Of a stretch of 9,916 nt of DNA, positions 7,652 through 9,916 are shown one piece after another. The DNA is taken from NCBI GenBank assembly GCA_958414155.1, contig CATYWI010000014.1, positions 1 through 9,916 of the forward strand. Reading direction: 5' to 3'. Numbering within the stretch: position 1 is the first letter of the stretch; the number at the start of each line of letters is the position of its first letter. The notes below the pieces were generated by a model. It was not told the origin of the DNA. It did not search any database and worked only from the letters and a program-made list of their open reading frames with translations. The position numbers and the translations under genes are program-made. Source of the DNA: an uncultured Anaerotruncus sp. GTDB lineage: Bacteria; Bacillota_A; Clostridia; Oscillospirales; CAG-272.

Positions 7652-7717
7652 CCGGGTAGACAGCGCATATTAATCTGTATGGACGGTATAATTCATCAAG
7701 CGTTCACAAAAATAGAT

Positions 7718-7723
7718 TATAAT
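7718..7723 (+). promoter_or_regulatory. Possible -10 element of the DUF1385 gene
   Basis: A perfect TATAAT lies 40 bp before the ATG, but no convincing -35 is found 16-18 bp upstream. A second TATAAT at 7687-7692 also lacks one. If this one is used, transcription would begin near 7730, immediately before the GC-rich hairpin. Confidence 0.4.
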
Positions 7724-7730
7724 AGAATCT

Positions 7731-7746
7731 GCCGCCGAGCGGCGGC
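7731..7746 (+). other. GC-rich hairpin in the DUF1385 leader
   Basis: GCCGCC (7731-7736) and GGCGGC (7741-7746) form a perfect 6-bp stem with a GAGC loop. It ends 4 nt before the AAGGA ribosome site (7751-7755). If transcription starts near 7730 it would be a 5'-terminal hairpin, which can protect mRNA from decay. Confidence 0.45.
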
Positions 7747-7763
7747 TTGAAAGGAAAATTGTA

Positions 7764-8780
7764 ATGTCGGAAAAAAATAAAAAAGACCCTGTCGCCATAA
7801 AGACATCAATAGGAGGTCAGGCGCTTATCGAGGGTATAATGATGCGCGGACCAGCCAAGACCGCGATGGCTGTCCGGCGTCCGGACGGAACGATATGTCT
7901 TGAGGAGTGGCAAAACAAGAAAAACACACGCTCGCCCATCACAAAGCTTCCTATAATACGCGGCGTGTTCAACTTTGTCGATTCAATGATAGTGGGCTAT
8001 AAAACGCTTATGCGTTCCGCAGAGATAGCGGGTTTTGAGGAGACGGCTCCCGAAACGACCGCCGAAGGCGGCGAGGACGCGGAAAAGGAAGCGGACGGTA
8101 AAAAGGGAGGCTCCTCCGGTGCTATGACCGCGCTGATGGTAGGCGCGTCAGTGCTGGGAGTCGTGCTTGCCGTCGTGCTTTTCAAGGTGATACCCGAGGC
8201 GCTTTACGAGCTTCTCACACGTGCGTTCCCGGTCCTCAACAACTCCGGCTACGGCTGGTCGCTGATACGCGCTGCGTTTACCGGAGTGGTGAAGATCATA
8301 ATACTCGTGGCGTATATGGCGCTCATATCGCTTATGAAGGATATAAAACGCACGTTCATGTATCACGGCGCAGAGCATAAAACTATCTTCTGCTACGAGC
8401 ATGGGCTTGAGCTTACCGTTGAAAACGTAAGGATACAGCGTCGCTTCCATCCCCGTTGCGGTACCTCGTTCCTGATACTTATGGTGCTCGTTTCGATACT
8501 CATCACCATGTTCATTCCCGCGCATATCGTTGACAGCCGCGTGCTGAACGTTGTGCTTCGTTCCGCTATCGGTATCCTCCTGCTCCCGCTCATAATGGGT
8601 GTGGGATACGAGCTTCTCAAGCTCGCGGGCAGACATGATAACCTCTTTACACGCATAATATCCGCTCCCGGAATGTGGCTCCAGCACATAACCACACGCG
8701 AGCCGGATAACAGCATGATAGAATGCGCCATTGCCGCAGTCAAGCGGGTCATTCCCGACGACGGAAGCGACAGGTGGTAA
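7764..8780 (+). CDS. DUF1385 (YqhQ-type) membrane protein
   Basis: A 338-residue protein of the DUF1385 family (PF07136; YqhQ in Bacillus subtilis), widespread in Firmicutes but without an established biochemical role. Family hallmarks are GGQALIEGIMMRGP (17-30), IIRGVFNFVDSM (64-75), YHGAEHKTIFCYEHG (200-214) and FHPRCGTSF (228-236). The conserved His and Cys residues (H201, H205, H229, C232) look like a possible metal site, which is inference. Hydrophobic segments are near 120-142, 168-190, 236-251 and 264-284. An acidic, low-complexity loop rich in Glu, Ala and Gly (about 91-118) is probably a variable insert. AAGGA lies 8 nt before the ATG. In many Clostridia this gene is found near prmC and prfA; here it stands alone between spo0A and a surface-protein gene and ends in its own terminator. 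Confidence 0.93.
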   Translation: MSEKNKKDPVAIKTSIGGQALIEGIMMRGPAKTAMAVRRPDGTICLEEWQNKKNTRSPITKLPIIRGVFNFVDSMIVGYKTLMRSAEIAGFEETAPETTAEGGEDAEKEADGKKGGSSGAMTALMVGASVLGVVLAVVLFKVIPEALYELLTRAFPVLNNSGYGWSLIRAAFTGVVKIIILVAYMALISLMKDIKRTFMYHGAEHKTIFCYEHGLELTVENVRIQRRFHPRCGTSFLILMVLVSILITMFIPAHIVDSRVLNVVLRSAIGILLLPLIMGVGYELLKLAGRHDNLFTRIISAPGMWLQHITTREPDNSMIECAIAAVKRVIPDDGSDRW

Positions 8781-8786
8781 CAAAAT

Positions 8787-8835
8787 GGTGGTGTTAAAAA
8801 ACTCAATTTGAGTTTTTTAACACCACCGGTTTTTT
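8787..8835 (+). terminator. Strong terminator after the DUF1385 gene
   Basis: A perfect 20-bp inverted repeat (8787-8806 and 8808-8827) around a single T begins 6 bp after the DUF1385 stop. A run of six T (8830-8835) follows in the plus direction after GG. The stem could also act on the convergent minus-strand gene, but the minus side has only a short T-run (TTTT, plus 8782-8785). Confidence 0.88.
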
Positions 8836-8841
8836 ATTAGC

Positions 8842-9916
8842 TTATACCAGTGTGTTCTGGTGAGTCGCGGGAATACTCTTGAGTATGGGGGTGTTGTCTG
8901 CGGTATCGACCCACACCTCGGGATCGAGGTTCATGGCCGTGGAGGCGCCGACACCGGTGTTCACCTCGGGAGCGCCGCACGCGGGCGTGAAGGCGTTCGT
9001 GTTTTCGGTCTCGGTGTTCCAGATCAGCACGCGTCCGGAGGCATACACATTTTCCGCATAATCGTCGCCGCTCTTGGTCGCGCAGGAGGCGCTCAGCTCC
9101 TTGGAGTCCGCGCTCATCGTGTAAACGTTTCCGGTGCTGTAGCAGTTCTTGATCACGCAGGTCGCGCCGCTGTCGCCGGCGGTGTTCATTCTGCCAACGA
9201 TGCCCGCCGCGGCAGACGTTGTTGGCGCCGGCGTTGCAGCTTATGACATCGCCCTTGTTGTAGCAGTCGATTATGCTGGCGTCACCGCCGCTGCCGCTCA
9301 TGACGCCGGTAATACCGCCGAGTATGGCGCAGCCCTTTTCGGCGTAGGAAGCGTCACCGACGATACCCGCCGAAACGGTGCCGAAGTTGGCGCACGACTT
9401 TACGTGAACACCCACAACGGCGGGGATAATGCCGCCGACATACAGGGCGTGTGATTTCTTTGTGGCTGTAACGTTACCGTGGTTGACACAGTTTTCGATA
9501 ACAAGTCTTGCGCTGGCAGAGGAATTATACTTGCCTGCAATGCCGCCGACGTATGCGTTGCCGGTCACGTTGGCGTAGTTGATGCAGTTACGTATCACGT
9601 TGTTTTCGCCGTCAAATTTGCCGACGAACGCGCCGACGTTCGAGTCGGCGGAGCAGATAAGGCCTTCGCCGATGATAAGGTTCTCGATCGTAGCGCCGTT
9701 GATGAAGCCGAACATACCGGTCTCACCTGCGCCGTATACGAACAGACCGGTTATCAGATGTCCACCGCCGTCAAAGGTGCCGGAGAAGGGGAATGCCGAG
9801 TTGCCGATGGGGGTCATTGTGTTCTTCGGAGTGTTTTCGATGGTCCATTTTTCATATCCCTCTGTGAGGTTGAACTCAATGTCCGCGGTGAGAAGATATT
9901 TGCCGTCAAGCGGACC
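8842..9916 (-). pseudogene. GLUG-repeat surface protein, frameshifted; 5' end outside the window
   Basis: The reading frame is open from the right edge (GPLDGKYLLTADIEF..., then PIGNSAFPFSGTFDGGGH), with no start in the window. This opening is typical of secreted Gram-positive proteins with GLUG-motif beta-helix repeats. At least five imperfect repeats show I/V-x-x-C-x-x-x-G/A-x-V followed mostly by GGIAG-like turns: NCINYANV, NCVNHGNV, SCANFGTV, DCYNKGDV and NCYSTGNV. After ...CNAGANNVC the frame breaks: the natural continuation AAGIVGRMNTAGDSG is in the next frame and runs to the stop at 8842. The span is 1075 bp, one more than a multiple of three, consistent with a single extra base near 9209-9217. 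The C-terminus (EVWVDTADNTPIL) has the usual closing motif but no LPXTG or membrane anchor. This is either a real pseudogene, phase variation or an assembly error. The function is probably surface adhesion or binding, by family only. Confidence 0.8.

Larger units (their letters stand above)
7481..7763. other. AT-rich intergenic region between spo0A and the DUF1385 gene
   Basis: The spo0A to DUF1385 gap is 350 bp; this is the part beyond the spo0A promoter. The first 80 bp are A/T-rich runs without a recognisable element. A terminator-like hairpin (7620-7651) and two TATAAT hexamers (7687-7692, 7718-7723) follow on the plus strand, then a GC-rich hairpin next to the DUF1385 ribosome site. The short reading frames here lack good ribosome sites and recognisable sequence, so I do not call a gene. 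A small RNA is possible but unproven. Confidence 0.5.

Noticed and set aside
7562..7750. 62-codon plus-strand frame before the DUF1385 gene
   Set aside because: It has no good ribosome site, runs through the terminator-like hairpin and the -10 element, and has no recognisable sequence.
8148..8783. Minus-strand reading frame of 211 codons opposite the DUF1385 gene
   Set aside because: The plus-strand frame carries all DUF1385 hallmark motifs; the antisense frame has none and is a shadow.

Overview
The window looks like chromosome of an endospore-forming (or formerly endospore-forming) member of the Clostridia. It has a full-length Spo0A, an SpoVB-like flippase, a CmpB-type membrane protein and a YqhQ/DUF1385 protein. 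The coding sequence is fairly GC-rich, the intergenic promoters are AT-rich, and the Shine-Dalgarno sites are of the GGAGG/GAGG type. The rhamnoside-degrading genes and a GLUG-type surface protein suggest a gut or plant-polysaccharide niche. This placement is inferred from gene content; no rRNA or tRNA gene is present.

Left part (1-4484, minus strand): a catabolic operon reading leftward. A near-consensus promoter (TTGCAT, 17 bp, TATAAT) precedes rhaA (L-rhamnose isomerase). After a 17-bp gap comes a large GH106-like alpha-L-rhamnosidase that runs off the left edge. The glycosidase has no signal peptide, so imported rhamnosides are probably cleaved in the cytoplasm and the released L-rhamnose passes straight to RhaA.

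Middle (4485-6627, plus strand): a short CmpB-type membrane protein, then an SpoVB-like MOP-superfamily lipid-linked glycan flippase. A long perfect inverted repeat follows and separates this pair from the convergent spo0A gene (6628-7413, minus). spo0A has its own strong promoter and a possible Spo0A-box near its start site.

Right part (7414-9916): a 350-bp divergent intergenic region lies between spo0A and a DUF1385 (YqhQ-type) membrane protein (7764-8780, plus). A strong hairpin terminator closes that gene. A convergent GLUG-repeat surface protein (minus strand) then enters from the right edge and is broken by a one-base frameshift near 9209-9217.

I see no mobile element, CRISPR array, phage gene or clearly new multi-gene system. 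The points most worth a second look are the possible 0A-boxes, the odd phosphorylation loop of Spo0A, the frameshifted GLUG gene, the inverted repeat inside the rhaA promoter, and an orphan terminator-like hairpin in the spo0A/DUF1385 gap.
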